Source: Paragemmobacter amnigenus (GTDB taxonomy: Bacteria > Pseudomonadota > Alphaproteobacteria > Rhodobacterales > Rhodobacteraceae). From it: a stretch of 64,000 nt of DNA. Made by a program: the position numbers and the translations under genes. The stretch's first letter is position 1, and the number at the start of each line of letters is the position of its first letter. The stretch lies in the NCBI RefSeq assembly GCF_009908265.2, contig NZ_JAAATX020000003.1, forward strand, positions 124,001 through 188,000. The letters run 5' to 3'. The notes below the pieces were generated by a model. It did no database searches and was not told where the DNA came from. It saw only the letters and a program-made list of their open reading frames with translations. Shown here piece after piece: positions 1-9,185 of the stretch.

Positions 1-74
1 ACCTCCGCCTCCACCGCCTGCCGCCGCGCGCTTTGCCCGTCGAACCAGACCGCTGCCTCGGCCGCGGGCAACAT
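1..74 (-). CDS. M48-family metallopeptidase, N-terminal fragment
   Basis: Only the first 24 or so codons lie in the window; the gene runs off the left edge. The peptide begins MLPAAEAAVWFDGQSARRQA. The stretch WFDGQSARR resembles the YDGxSAR opening of the M48 membrane peptidases that often follow DUF898 genes in Rhodobacterales. The ATG overlaps the TGA of the upstream DUF898 gene by one base (TGATG), so the two are probably co-translated. The zinc-binding HEXXH region is outside the window, so the family call rests on a short N-terminus and on context. Confidence 0.55.
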   Translation of the reverse strand, partial: MLPAAEAAVWFDGQSARRQAVEAE

Positions 75-1264
75 CAGAACGCCCCCCCGATATCCAATGC
101 ATCGGCAAAACCTTCCGCATCCGCCCCGCCATCGGCCCCGCGCTGCCGCACCGCCTCCAGCGCGCCTGCACCCGTCACTGTGACGCTCCCGATGAAATGC
201 CCGAGGATCGGCTGGCTGATGAACACAAGGCCCAGCGCGCCGAACACCGTCAGCAACAGCAGATAGGACGCCGCCCCCAGAACCGCGACTTCCACCTGCA
301 CCAGCTGCGAGGCGCTCTCGATCCCTGCCAGCATCGTCCCCAAGGGCGCAAAGATCATGGCCGAGGCAAGCCCGCCCAGAAGACCCGCGATGAAGGCCCC
401 CTTGATGTACAGCCAGATCACCGTGCCCGTCGCGGGCATGGCGCGAAACCCGACCCCGCCGTCCAGCATCTTGTGCGACATCAGATAGGCAAAGGCCCGC
501 ACGCGGTAGACGACGAACCCGATCGCCGCCCAGACCAGCCCTGCGATGACCAGAAACACCGGAAATCCCCCGCCCCCCGCGATGCCCAGCGCCGCCCCCG
601 CCAGACAGAGGACGATCCCCGCCACCACATGCCCATAGGCAGGATAGAGCCCCCTCCAGCTTCCCCCCTGCCGGAACCGCGACGTCCCGTACCATGTCCG
701 CTCTGTCATGAAGGCCTCCAGCCGGAAGGTCATCAGCGGCCAGAGCAGCCCCAGCGACAGCACCACCAGCAGCAGATACCCCATCGCGCGCAGCGTATAG
801 GCCCCCGCCGCATTCTCCATGGCAAGGCGGATGCCGCGAAAGCGCGTCCGCGCCAGCTTGTAGCGGCGCGACCTGTAGGCGGCAAAGACCATCAGCGGCA
901 GCACGGCGACAAAGGAAAGCAGGATCGAAATGCCCTGCGCGAATTCCTCCAGCCGGTTCTGCGGATCAAGGACAAACCGGATGCCCACCGCGAACAGCAC
1001 AAGCTGCACCACCGCCAGATAGATGGCCAGCACCACCACCGACAGCAGAAAGCCCAGAAACATCTCCAGACCGGTGCCCGTGAACTCGAACCCGTCCCCG
1101 TCCAGCCGCACCTTGGACCAGACATGCCGCCGGATGCGCGCCTTGCCCCAGAAACGATAGACGCCCAGCGTCAACAGCCCCAGCACACCCGTGCCCAGCG
1201 CCAGCGGAAACAGCTTTGCAGGATCACCCAGATAGCCGACCTTGGCCTCGCCCTCGTGACCCAT
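74..1264 (-). CDS. DUF898 (YjgN-like) multi-spanning membrane protein
   Basis: 396-residue inner-membrane protein. Residues about 18-42 hold a first membrane segment followed by the basic patch GVYRFWGKARIRRHVW, typical of the DUF898/YjgN family. Further hydrophobic segments lie near residues 68-95, 110-130, 160-180, 212-255, 285-315 and 325-355, many followed by Arg/Lys-rich loops. The function of the family is not known. A stop/start overlap joins it to the M48 peptidase fragment downstream, a pairing seen in relatives, which suggests a joint role in envelope proteolysis or quality control (inference). It lies 23 bp downstream of parC on the same strand and may share its transcript. Confidence 0.8.
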   Translation of the reverse strand: MGHEGEAKVGYLGDPAKLFPLALGTGVLGLLTLGVYRFWGKARIRRHVWSKVRLDGDGFEFTGTGLEMFLGFLLSVVVLAIYLAVVQLVLFAVGIRFVLDPQNRLEEFAQGISILLSFVAVLPLMVFAAYRSRRYKLARTRFRGIRLAMENAAGAYTLRAMGYLLLVVLSLGLLWPLMTFRLEAFMTERTWYGTSRFRQGGSWRGLYPAYGHVVAGIVLCLAGAALGIAGGGGFPVFLVIAGLVWAAIGFVVYRVRAFAYLMSHKMLDGGVGFRAMPATGTVIWLYIKGAFIAGLLGGLASAMIFAPLGTMLAGIESASQLVQVEVAVLGAASYLLLLTVFGALGLVFISQPILGHFIGSVTVTGAGALEAVRQRGADGGADAEGFADALDIGGAF

Positions 1265-1287
1265 GCAAAACCGTCCCCGACATCACG

Positions 1288-3591
1288 TCATGTAAACCTG
1301 TTGTCCCGCGGAAATCCGCGCGGGGCCATCTTGCCCGCCCCCGCGCGCGGGCCGGACCATTCCGTCAGATCCATCTCGGTCCGTGTCCGCCCGGCCGGAT
1401 CCTTCCACGTCAGCCCGTCCGCCAGCGTGAAGGTCATCGCATCCGACAGCCCGCCATCCTTGTACTTCTGCAACCGGACGCCCTTGCCCTTGGCCATCTC
1501 GGGCAATTCGGCCAGCGGGAAGACCAGCAGCTTTCGGTTGTCGCCCACGACCGCGACCGTATCCCCCGCCACCCTGCGGCACAGCGCGGTCTTCACCCCG
1601 TCCTTGACGGTCAGCACCTGCTTGCCCGCCCGCGTCTGCGCCAGCACCTCGTCGGACGGCACGACAAACCCGTCGCCCGCCGTGGATGCCACCAGAAGCT
1701 TCTCGCCGGGGCGGAAGATCATCAACTCCACGATCTCCGCCTCGTTCGGCAGATCGACCATCAGACGCACAGGCTCGCCCATCCCCCGCCCGCCGGGCAG
1801 GTTGGCCCCGAGCAGCGTGTAGAACCGCCCGTTGGAGCCCACGAGCAATATCTTGTCCGTCGTCTCGGCGTGGAAGATGAACCGCCCCTCGTCGCCGTCC
1901 TTGAACTTCACGTCCGAATCCAGCGCGACCTGCCCCTTCATGGCGCGGATCCATCCCATTTTCGAACATATGACGGTGATCGGCTCCCGCTCGATCATCG
2001 CCTCGAAGGGCACCTCCTCGACATCGCCCATCTCTGCAAATGTCGTGCGGCGCTTGCCCTCGACCGTATCCTTCCCGAACTTCTTGCGGATCTCCTCCAG
2101 CTCCGCCCCGATCTTCTTCCACTGGCGCTTCTCGCTCTCCAGCAGATCGGCCAGATCGGCCCGCTCCTTCATCAGCTCGTCGCGCTCGCGGATCAGCTCC
2201 ATCTCCTCCAGCCGCCGCAAGGACCGCAGCCGCATGTTCAGGATGGATTCCGCCTGAAGCTCCGTGAGTTCCCCCTCACCCTCAGGCGGCGAGACATAGT
2301 CCTTCTCCGACGTCGCCCGCTTGTGGTCCTTGGACCAGTCTTCCGCCATCAAGGCGCGCTTGGGGTCGTCGTCATAGCGGATGATGTCGATCACGCGGTC
2401 GAGGTTGAGGAAGGCGATGATGAAGCCTTCCAGAACCTCCAGCCGGTGGTCGATCTTCTCCATCCGGTGTTCCGACCGCCGCCGCAGCACGTCGCGCCGG
2501 TGGTCGAGGAAGGCCCGCAGCACCTCTTTCAGGGAACAGACCTTGGGCACCTTGCCGTCGATCAGCACGTTCATGTTCAGGCTGAACCGGATTTCCAGAT
2601 CGCTGTTCTTGAACAGCGTCCCCATCAGCATGTCGGGCTCCACCGTCCGCGCCCGCGGCTCCAGAACGATGCGCACATCATCCGCCGATTCATCCCGCAC
2701 ATCGGCCAGCAGCGGGATCTTCTTCGTCGTGATCAGTTCCGCAAGCTTCTCGATCAGCTTGGACTTCTGGACCTGATAGGGAATCTCCGTGACCACGATC
2801 TGCCACGTCCCGCGCCCCAGATCCTCCACCTCCCACTTGGCGCGCAGGCGGAACGCCCCGCGGCCCGTGCGATAGGCGTCAAGGATGCTCTCCTTCGGCT
2901 CCACCAGCACGCCGCCCGTCGGGAAATCCGGCCCGGGCACGAAGGCCACCAGCTCCTCGTCGCTGATCCCGGGATTGCCCAGCATCGCGTGACAGGCCCC
3001 GATCAGCTCGTCCAGATTATGCGGCGGGATGTTCGTCGCCATCCCCACGGCAATCCCGCTCGACCCGTTGGCCAGCAGGTTGGGAAAGGCCGCCGGCATC
3101 ACCACGGGTTCTTCCAGCGTGCCGTCGTAATTCGGGCGGAAGTCCACGGCGTTTTCCGCCAGCCCTTCCATCAGCACTTCGGCAATCGCCGTCAGCCGCG
3201 CCTCGGTATAGCGGCTGGCGGCGGGGTTATCCCCGTCGATATTGCCAAAGTTCCCCTGCCCGTCCACCAGCGGGTAACGGACGTTGAAATCCTGCGCCAG
3301 ACGCGCCATCGCGTCATAGATCGCGGCATCGCCATGCGGGTGATAGTTCCCCATCACGTCGCCGGAAATCTTGGCCGACTTGCGGAATCCCCCCGTCGCC
3401 GACAGCCGCAACTCGCGCATCGCGTAAAGGATTCGCCGGTGCACCGGCTTCAACCCGTCCCGCGCATCGGGCAGCGCGCGGTGCATGATGGTGGACAGCG
3501 CATAGGTCAGATAGCGCTCGCCAATCGCACGGCTCAGCGGTTCGGCAACAAGGATCGGCTCTATCTTGGGGTTATCGGGCTTGTCTGACAT
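1288..3591 (-). CDS. parC: DNA topoisomerase IV subunit A
   Basis: 767 residues. ParC cuts and rejoins DNA as the A subunit of the ParC2ParE2 enzyme that decatenates daughter chromosomes. The N-terminus carries [19 protein letters not shown] and the breakage-reunion motif AASRYTEAR with the catalytic Tyr at residue 128. The C-terminal half is a beta-pinwheel DNA-wrapping region, shorter than in GyrA and without a clear GyrA box, which favours ParC over GyrA. In the quinolone-resistance region [13 protein letters not shown], Ala89 occupies the position of E. coli ParC Ser80 and Asp93 that of Glu84. The start MSDKPDN is the first Met in a long open frame. Confidence 0.93.
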   Translation of the reverse strand: MSDKPDNPKIEPILVAEPLSRAIGERYLTYALSTIMHRALPDARDGLKPVHRRILYAMRELRLSATGGFRKSAKISGDVMGNYHPHGDAAIYDAMARLAQDFNVRYPLVDGQGNFGNIDGDNPAASRYTEARLTAIAEVLMEGLAENAVDFRPNYDGTLEEPVVMPAAFPNLLANGSSGIAVGMATNIPPHNLDELIGACHAMLGNPGISDEELVAFVPGPDFPTGGVLVEPKESILDAYRTGRGAFRLRAKWEVEDLGRGTWQIVVTEIPYQVQKSKLIEKLAELITTKKIPLLADVRDESADDVRIVLEPRARTVEPDMLMGTLFKNSDLEIRFSLNMNVLIDGKVPKVCSLKEVLRAFLDHRRDVLRRRSEHRMEKIDHRLEVLEGFIIAFLNLDRVIDIIRYDDDPKRALMAEDWSKDHKRATSEKDYVSPPEGEGELTELQAESILNMRLRSLRRLEEMELIRERDELMKERADLADLLESEKRQWKKIGAELEEIRKKFGKDTVEGKRRTTFAEMGDVEEVPFEAMIEREPITVICSKMGWIRAMKGQVALDSDVKFKDGDEGRFIFHAETTDKILLVGSNGRFYTLLGANLPGGRGMGEPVRLMVDLPNEAEIVELMIFRPGEKLLVASTAGDGFVVPSDEVLAQTRAGKQVLTVKDGVKTALCRRVAGDTVAVVGDNRKLLVFPLAELPEMAKGKGVRLQKYKDGGLSDAMTFTLADGLTWKDPAGRTRTEMDLTEWSGPRAGAGKMAPRGFPRDNRFT

Positions 3592-3744
3592 GGATGTTGT
3601 GTAATTCGCCGCGCGCCCCCGGTCCAGCCGGAAATCCGCACCGCGCGGAACCCCGAACCGAACCGGGCGTTGAAAGAATCAGCGGCGACTCACGTCTGGG
3701 TCGTGCTAGGCCAAGGCTGTAACCCGTTAGGCTGGAACACTGCC

Positions 3745-4257
3745 ATGTTCAAATACCTCGTCATTCTTGCAGGCGCATTCTACGCAACCCTTCTCATCGG
3801 CGGCGAGGACCGCGGCCAGCAACGCATGGGCCTGCAAGGCGCCTACGATACCCCGCCCGCCCCCGCCCCCGTCATCGCCAAAGCCCCCGAGATCGCCCCC
3901 GCCCAGACCGCGGCCGCCGAAACCGTTGCCCCCGCGGATTCCTTGCGCATCCTGCCACGCCCGACCGACAGCGCCGCCACGGTCCAGCCCGCCACCCTCA
4001 CCCCCGAAGCGCCCCCCGCCGATGACCTGCGCGTCATTACGGCCGAGGCCGCGAATGTCCGCGACGGCGCCAGCCGCAACGCCGCCGTCATCGGCCGGCT
4101 CGAAAATGGCGAGGTGGTCCGCATCCTCGAAACCTCTGGCGACTGGGTGCATATCCGCATCGAAGGCGACGGCATCGACGGCTACGTCCACCGCCGCCTG
4201 ATCTCCACCGACCCGCCGCCGCTGACAGCGACGACGCTCTTCCCTGCGGTGGATTGA
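3745..4257 (+). CDS. Exported SH3-domain protein
   Basis: 170 residues from the ATG at MFKYLVILAG; a TTG 25 codons upstream is also in frame but adds no signal-like sequence. Residues 1-20 form a hydrophobic signal or anchor. Residues about 40-95 are a Pro/Ala-rich linker, and residues about 95-155 form a bacterial SH3 domain (VITAEAANVRDGASRNAAVI, then GDWVHIRI and GYVHRRLI). Such proteins usually bind peptidoglycan or another envelope component in the periplasm. No catalytic domain is attached, so it is probably a binding or adaptor protein. It is divergent from parC. Confidence 0.8.
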   Translation: MFKYLVILAGAFYATLLIGGEDRGQQRMGLQGAYDTPPAPAPVIAKAPEIAPAQTAAAETVAPADSLRILPRPTDSAATVQPATLTPEAPPADDLRVITAEAANVRDGASRNAAVIGRLENGEVVRILETSGDWVHIRIEGDGIDGYVHRRLISTDPPPLTATTLFPAVD

Positions 4258-4323
4258 ACCGGAACGACGCTCCCCCAAGCGGGCGGCCATCGCCGCCCGC
4301 GCCGCGACCGCTTTCCACCCGTC

Positions 4324-4512
4324 CCGCCCGTGCGCCCCCGCACGGGCCGCCCCCGCCCCCCGGGCGGCGGGGGCGACAAGCGCCCCCACCGGGGCGGAGG
4401 CGTCCCGTGCCCCGAGCGTCAGGCAAGGTGAGAACCCCTTGCGGCCTCAAAGCCTCAGCCGCAATCGGACCGGCAAAACTGTCCACCGGACAGTTTCGCG
4501 TCGGTCCTCTGG
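4324..4512 (+). repeat. Dispersed intergenic repeat, copy 1, with a 21-bp palindrome
   Basis: The 332-bp gap 4258-4589 has no convincing gene. It holds a copy of a repeat found again at 41402-41556. The most conserved part, 4435-4512, begins CCCCTTGCGGCCTCAAAGCC and ends TCGCGTCGGTCCTCTGG. At 4476-4496 it contains the palindrome AAACTGTCC-ACC-GGACAGTTT. Upstream, GC-rich hairpins such as CCCGTGCG...CGCACGGG are shared with copy 2 but with different spacing. Read on the minus strand the core is open in one frame, yet no start signal supports a gene. The copy lies 78 bp before the next gene, in the same orientation as copy 2. Confidence 0.75.
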
Positions 4513-4589
4513 CCCCCCCACAGCCCAAGGTTGCCAAACCCCCGACCCTGCGCCACAAACACCGCCAAACGTGCAGCAGGGCAGGTATT

Positions 4590-5414
4590 ATGCGTTCCAT
4601 CCTCCTCACCGGATGCTCCTCGGGCATCGGCTACGACGCCGCGCGGACACTGAAATCCCGCGGCTGGCGCGTCTTCGCCACCTGCCGCCAGCAGGGCGAC
4701 TGCGACCGCCTGATCGCCGAAGGCTTCGAAAGCTTCCCCCTCGACTACGCCTCCGAAGATAGCATCGCCGCAGCCGTCGAAGAAACCCTGTCCAGAACCG
4801 GCGGCACCCTCGACGCCCTCTTCAACAACGGCGCCTTCGCCTGCCCGGGTGCGGTCGAAGACCTCCCCCGCGGCGCCCTGCGCGAAATCTTCGAAACCAA
4901 CCTCTTCGGCTGGCACGACCTCACCTGCCGCCTGATCCCCACCTTCCGCGCACAGGGCCACGGGCGCATCATACAGTGCTCTTCCGTCCTCGGCCTTGTC
5001 GGGGCGAAATGGCGCGGCGCCTATGTCGCCACGAAACACGCCCTCGAAGGCCTGACCGACGTGATGCGGCTGGAAATGGAGGGCACGGGCATCGACCTCA
5101 TCCTCATCGAACCCGGCCCCGTCGCCACCCGCATCCGCGCCAATGCCATCCCGCATTTCGAAAAGTGGATCGACTGGGAAAACTCCGCCCGCCGCGATGA
5201 TTATGCCGCCCTCCTCGACCGGCTCTACAAACCGCAGGCGAAGAAGGACCGCTGGGAACTCCCCCCCTCGGCCGTGACGGCAAAGCTGATCCACGCCCTC
5301 GACGCCCCCCGCCCGCGCGCCCGCTATTACGTCACCGTCCCCACCCATGTCGCGGGGTTCCTGCGGCGCCTCCTGCCCACGCGCCTGCTCGACCGCGCCA
5401 TCGCCAAGGGCTGA
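4590..5414 (+). CDS. Short-chain dehydrogenase/reductase (SDR)
   Basis: 274 residues, a typical classical SDR length. The start MRSILLTGCSSGIG places the TGxxxGIG dinucleotide-binding motif at residues 7-14. NNGA is at 79-82, the catalytic Ser at 131-132, and YVATK supplies Tyr145 and Lys149. It should reduce or oxidise an alcohol/carbonyl with NAD(P)H in the cytoplasm. The substrate cannot be read from the sequence. The C-terminal tail (RARYYVTVPTHVAGFLRRLL) resembles SDRs annotated as oxidoreductases acting on lipids or retinol-like compounds, but that is only a similarity. A longer frame extends upstream through the repeat and was rejected because similarity starts at this Met. Confidence 0.85.
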   Translation: MRSILLTGCSSGIGYDAARTLKSRGWRVFATCRQQGDCDRLIAEGFESFPLDYASEDSIAAAVEETLSRTGGTLDALFNNGAFACPGAVEDLPRGALREIFETNLFGWHDLTCRLIPTFRAQGHGRIIQCSSVLGLVGAKWRGAYVATKHALEGLTDVMRLEMEGTGIDLILIEPGPVATRIRANAIPHFEKWIDWENSARRDDYAALLDRLYKPQAKKDRWELPPSAVTAKLIHALDAPRPRARYYVTVPTHVAGFLRRLLPTRLLDRAIAKG

Positions 5415-5493
5415 TCCGTCCTGCGCGGCGTTTTGGCCTTTCGCCTTTTCCGCCGCCGCCCCTACATCACCCCTCAGAACGAAGGGAAACACC

Positions 5494-5697
5494 ATGCTCT
5501 CCGACCCGCTCTTCATCGTCGCCGCCCTCGCGGCCCTTGCCGTTCTTGCCATCCTGATGGTGGGCATCGGCGGCTTTGCCAAAGGCGGCGACTTCAACCG
5601 CAAACACGCGAACCGCATCATGCGTTACCGCATCATCGCGCAGGCCATCGCCGTCGCGCTGATCGTGGCCTTCGCCTATCTGAACTCGAAAGGCTGA
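5494..5697 (+). CDS. Twin-transmembrane protein, HIG1-like
   Basis: 67 residues with two membrane helices (about 5-27 and 47-64) joined by a charged loop, GGDFNRKHANRIMRYRIIAQ. This layout matches the HIG1/twin-transmembrane family, whose mitochondrial members associate with cytochrome oxidase; a role near respiratory complexes is inference for this bacterial protein. A GAAGGG ribosome site lies 5 nt before the ATG. The adenosyltransferase gene starts 4 nt after its stop, so the two are co-transcribed. Confidence 0.8.
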   Translation: MLSDPLFIVAALAALAVLAILMVGIGGFAKGGDFNRKHANRIMRYRIIAQAIAVALIVAFAYLNSKG

Positions 5698-5701
5698 ACG
5701 A

Positions 5702-6280
5702 ATGGTCGTCCTGTCCAAGATCTACACGAAAACCGGCGATGCCGGCGAAACCGCCCTCGGCAACGGCGCCCGCGTGGCCAAGCACGCCACCCGCGTCTCG
5801 GCCTATGGCACCGTGGACGAAACCAACGCCACCGTCGGCCTCGCCCGCCAGCACGCGACCGGCGATATGGACGCGGCCCTTGCCCGCATCTCGAACGATC
5901 TCTTCGACCTCGGCGCCGATCTCTGCACGCCCGACATGCACCTTGACGCCACGCTCCCCTACACCCCGCTCCGGATGCAGGAGGCACAGGTGAACCGCCT
6001 CGAACGCGAGATCGACGCGATGAACGCCCGCCTGCAACCCTTGCGCAGCTTCATCCTGCCGGGCGGCTCGCCGCTTGCCGCGCAGCTTCACCTCTGCCGC
6101 ACCGTCTGCCGCCGCGCCGAACGGCTGACGGTCGAACTCGCCACCATGGAATCGGTCAACCCCGAGGCGGTGAAATACCTCAACCGCCTGTCCGACTGGT
6201 TCTTCGTCGCGGGCCGCATCGCCAATGACGACGGCAAGGCAGACGTCCTCTGGGTGCCCGGCCTGACCCGCGAGGGCTGA
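5702..6280 (+). CDS. pduO: Cob(I)alamin adenosyltransferase, PduO type
   Basis: 192 residues. It transfers the adenosyl group of ATP to cob(I)alamin to make coenzyme B12. Diagnostic segments are the N-terminal ATP loop YTKTGDAGETALGNG (residues 8-22), RVSAYGTVDETNA, the basic helix RTVCRRAERLTV, and YLNRLSDWFFVAGR near the C-terminus. These are features of the PduO family, not CobA/BtuR. Other corrinoid genes in the window are a CbiX-like chelatase, cbiB and cobC, but they are scattered, not clustered. Confidence 0.92.
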   Translation: MVVLSKIYTKTGDAGETALGNGARVAKHATRVSAYGTVDETNATVGLARQHATGDMDAALARISNDLFDLGADLCTPDMHLDATLPYTPLRMQEAQVNRLEREIDAMNARLQPLRSFILPGGSPLAAQLHLCRTVCRRAERLTVELATMESVNPEAVKYLNRLSDWFFVAGRIANDDGKADVLWVPGLTREG

Positions 6281-6416
6281 CCGGAACGGAAAACGCGACG
6301 TCCCGACGCGTTTCCCTGTCGTATTTGGTCTGTTGCATCGCAGCGTGACGGTCTAACTACGCTGTCGAGAGCTTGGAAGGCCCGCGCTTCGGGCCGTCAG
6401 AATGGAGAATTGCGCG

Positions 6417-7178
6417 ATGAAGGTGCTCGTGCCTGTCAAACGTGTGATCGACTATAACGTGAAGGTCCGCGTCAAGGCGGACGGATCGGGCGTCGATCTG
6501 GCCAACGTGAAGATGTCGATGAACCCCTTTGACGAGATCGCCGTGGAAGAGGCGATCCGTCTGAAGGAAAAGGGCATCGCGACCGAGGTCGTCGTCGTCT
6601 CCATCGGCGTGAAGCAGGCGCAGGAAACCCTGCGTACCGCGCTTGCGATGGGTGCCGACCGCGCCATCCTGATCGAAGCCACAGCCGACGTGCATACGGA
6701 CATCGAACCGCTCGCCGTCGCCAAACTGCTGGCGGGTGTGGTCAAGGAGGAAGGCCCCGGCCTCGTCCTCTGCGGCAAGCAGGCGATCGACAATGACATG
6801 AACGCCACCGGCCAGATGCTTTCGGCGCTGCTGGGCTGGTCGCAGGCGACCTTCGCCTCGGAACTCGCCGTCGAAGGCGACACCGCAAAGGTGACACGCG
6901 AAGTCGACGGCGGCCTGCAGACCATCGCGGTCAAGATGCCCGCCATCGTCTCGGTCGACCTGCGCCTGAACGAACCGCGCTATGCGTCGCTTCCGAACAT
7001 CATGAAGGCCAAGGCAAAGCCGCTCGCGACCAAGACCCCCGCCGATTACGGCGTGGACGTCGCGCCGCGCCTGTCTGTCGTGAAAACGGTGGAACCGGCG
7101 GGCCGCAAGGCCGGCGTGAAGGTGGGTTCGGTCGACGAACTCATCGCGAAACTCAAAGACGAAGCGGGGGTGATCTGA
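6417..7178 (+). CDS. etfB: Electron transfer flavoprotein, beta subunit
   Basis: 253 residues. With EtfA it forms the soluble FAD/AMP heterodimer that carries electrons from acyl-CoA and other dehydrogenases to ETF-ubiquinone oxidoreductase. [51 protein letters not shown] and [20 protein letters not shown] are standard EtfB segments. The start is the ATG preceded by GGAGA at 7 nt; an ATG five codons upstream lies inside that ribosome site. The TGA overlaps the etfA ATG by one base. Confidence 0.95.
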   Translation: MKVLVPVKRVIDYNVKVRVKADGSGVDLANVKMSMNPFDEIAVEEAIRLKEKGIATEVVVVSIGVKQAQETLRTALAMGADRAILIEATADVHTDIEPLAVAKLLAGVVKEEGPGLVLCGKQAIDNDMNATGQMLSALLGWSQATFASELAVEGDTAKVTREVDGGLQTIAVKMPAIVSVDLRLNEPRYASLPNIMKAKAKPLATKTPADYGVDVAPRLSVVKTVEPAGRKAGVKVGSVDELIAKLKDEAGVI

Positions 7179-8101
7179 TGGCCGTTCTTCTTCTCGCCGA
7201 TGTGAATGATGGCGCTCTGGCAACCGACGCCGTCGCCAAGGCACTTGCTGCGGTAAAGGGTCTGGGCGAAGTCCACATCCTCGTCGCAGGCACCTCCGCC
7301 GCCGCTGCGGCGGAAGCCGCCAAACTCGACGGCGCATCGAAAGTGCTGCACGCCGATGACGCGGCCTATGACCATGGCATGGCCGAACCCACCGCCGCGC
7401 TGATCGTGTCGCTGGCTGGCAACTACAGCCACATCGCCGCCGCCGCGACCGCGTTTTCCAAGAACGTCCTGCCCCGCGCCGCGGCGCTGCTCGATGTCAT
7501 GGTGATCTCGGACGTGACCGCCGTGGTGGACGCCGACACCTTCGAACGCCCGATCTACGCGGGCAACGCGATCCAGACGGTGAAATCCTCGGACGCCAAG
7601 AAGGTGCTGACCGTCCGCACCGCCTCGTTCAACGCCGTCGCGAACTCCGGTTCCGCCGCCGTGGAAAAGGTCGCCGCCGCCGCTGACTCGTCCCTGTCCA
7701 AATGGGTCGAAGACAAGGTCGCCGCCTCCGACCGCCCCGAACTCACCTCCGCCGGCATCGTCGTCTCGGGTGGTCGCGGCGTGGGCTCTCAGGCCGACTT
7801 CGCCCTGATCGAAAAGCTGGCCGACAAGCTCGGCGCCGCCGTCGGTGCCTCGCGCGCCGCGGTCGACTCGGGCTATGCCCCGAACGACTGGCAGGTCGGC
7901 CAGACCGGCAAGGTCGTCGCCCCCCAGCTCTACGTTGCCGTGGGCATCTCGGGCGCGATCCAGCATCTGGCGGGGATGAAGGACTCCAAGGTCATCGTCG
8001 CCATCAACAAGGACGAAGAAGCCCCGATCTTCCAGGTGGCCGATTACGGCCTCGTGGGCGACCTCTTCGCCATCGTTCCGGAACTGACCGAGAAGCTCTG
8101 A
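7178..8101 (+). CDS. etfA: Electron transfer flavoprotein, alpha subunit
   Basis: 307 residues. The N-terminal half is the EtfA-specific domain and the C-terminal half binds [23 protein letters not shown], then [38 protein letters not shown] and [20 protein letters not shown]. Partner of EtfB, with the genes overlapping by one base. The ETF-ubiquinone oxidoreductase gene is not in the window. The downstream 3-hydroxybutyryl-CoA dehydrogenase shares the acyl-CoA theme but lies beyond an opposing gene. Confidence 0.95.
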   Translation: MAVLLLADVNDGALATDAVAKALAAVKGLGEVHILVAGTSAAAAAEAAKLDGASKVLHADDAAYDHGMAEPTAALIVSLAGNYSHIAAAATAFSKNVLPRAAALLDVMVISDVTAVVDADTFERPIYAGNAIQTVKSSDAKKVLTVRTASFNAVANSGSAAVEKVAAAADSSLSKWVEDKVAASDRPELTSAGIVVSGGRGVGSQADFALIEKLADKLGAAVGASRAAVDSGYAPNDWQVGQTGKVVAPQLYVAVGISGAIQHLAGMKDSKVIVAINKDEEAPIFQVADYGLVGDLFAIVPELTEKL

Positions 8102-8106
8102 CACGG

Positions 8107-8158
8107 GACGGGCAAAGCCCGTCCTGCAGGGGGCGCCGGGGAAACCCTGCGCCCCTTT
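8107..8158 (+). terminator. Probable terminator after etfBA
   Basis: Two hairpins follow the etfA stop. The first is GACGGGC-AAA-GCCCGTC. The second pairs GGGGCGC..GGG with CCC..GCGCCCC and is followed by TTTC. The T-run is short, as is usual in this GC-rich genome. The position between convergent genes fits a terminator serving etfBA. Confidence 0.5.
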
Positions 8159-8191
8159 CGCTTGCGCGGCTGACGGACCGCACCACCCGTC

Positions 8192-9013
8192 CTACCCCAT
8201 CCCCCGCAACACCCCCGCCAGCAGCCCCGCCACCTCGGCATGCACCGCCACCCCCGGCAGCCCCCGCGCCGCAGGCTCTGCCATCGCCGGATAGACCATC
8301 CCCTCGGCCCCGGCCGCCCGCGCCGCCGCACTGGGCACCGCCAGCACCAGCCCGTCCGTCACCGCCGCCACCGCCTCCACCATCGCCTGATCCACCAGCA
8401 ACGGCTCGCCCACCGGTGCCTCCACCCGCGCGCGCGGCGGATGGTCCGCCATCCACAGCAACACCTTCCGCCCCGGAATCCGCTCCATCAACAGCCCCAT
8501 CCGCGACAGCCACGCCGCCTGCACCTCTTCAGCCAAGATGGAAAACCGCTCCGGCCCCGCCGCGTGCAGCGCCCGCAGCATGTGGCGGGTAAAGGCGAAG
8601 TCGGTGAAATCCACCCCCCGATAGACCGCCTGCAACACCGCCGAGGCCTTGACGAACCGGTCATTCCGCCGCGGATGCACGCCATAGAGCCGGTTCGTCA
8701 GATCGCTGGCCGCAGGCACCTGCACCACCGTCACCGCGGCCCGCTCCACCACCTCCATCACCGACGGATCGCCCAGCCAGGCATCCGGCCCCGCATTGGG
8801 ACAGCCCAGATTGACCACCAACCGCCCCAACTCGCGCTCCAGAAGCGCGGGATAGGGCGCGGGAACATAGCGCCCATATGTCTCGATCCCGCCCAGCACG
8901 GCGATATAGTCCCCCGCCAGATCCCGCTTCGGCCCCCGGAACAGCAACCGCGACCGCCCGTAACGGCACGGCTGGTAATCCAGCGCCCCGTCCTCCGGAT
9001 ACGCATAGGCCAT
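8192..9013 (-). CDS. DUF6473 family protein
   Basis: 273 residues from the ATG preceded by GGGGGTGG; an in-frame ATG 12 codons upstream has no such site. The N-terminus reads DYQPCRYGRSRLLFRGPKRD, then YIAVLGGIETYGRYV and LVVNLGCPNAGPDAWL. These are features I associate with DUF6473, a family largely confined to Rhodobacterales. The GGIETYG and NLGCPNAG blocks resemble the glycine-rich loops of SGNH-like folds, so a hydrolase or a sulfation/glycan-linked role is conceivable, but no function is established. It converges with etfA and is divergent from the 3-hydroxybutyryl-CoA dehydrogenase gene. Confidence 0.7.
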   Translation of the reverse strand: MAYAYPEDGALDYQPCRYGRSRLLFRGPKRDLAGDYIAVLGGIETYGRYVPAPYPALLERELGRLVVNLGCPNAGPDAWLGDPSVMEVVERAAVTVVQVPAASDLTNRLYGVHPRRNDRFVKASAVLQAVYRGVDFTDFAFTRHMLRALHAAGPERFSILAEEVQAAWLSRMGLLMERIPGRKVLLWMADHPPRARVEAPVGEPLLVDQAMVEAVAAVTDGLVLAVPSAAARAAGAEGMVYPAMAEPAARGLPGVAVHAEVAGLLAGVLRGMG

Positions 9014-9185
9014 CGACCCACCCCCGATTTTCACAACACCCGCCGCCACTCTGGCCCGCAGGGAATGAACAAACCGCTAAAGTCGCAATTTGCCGCGATC
9101 TTTCCGCATCCCGCCCGCCCCGCCCGCCCTTGCGCCCAAGGGCAGCGGGTGCATAAGGTCATGCCCGACAAGAAGGAGCAGTCAC

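Noticed and set aside
197-3588. Very long plus-strand open frames across DUF898 and parC.
   Set aside because: They are rich in His, Gln, Arg and Pro and antisense to well-identified genes.
4435-4512. Shared minus-strand reading frame through both copies of the dispersed repeat, suggesting a short conserved protein.
   Set aside because: Neither copy has a start codon with a ribosome site in place, and similarity follows the DNA repeat, including its non-coding hairpins.
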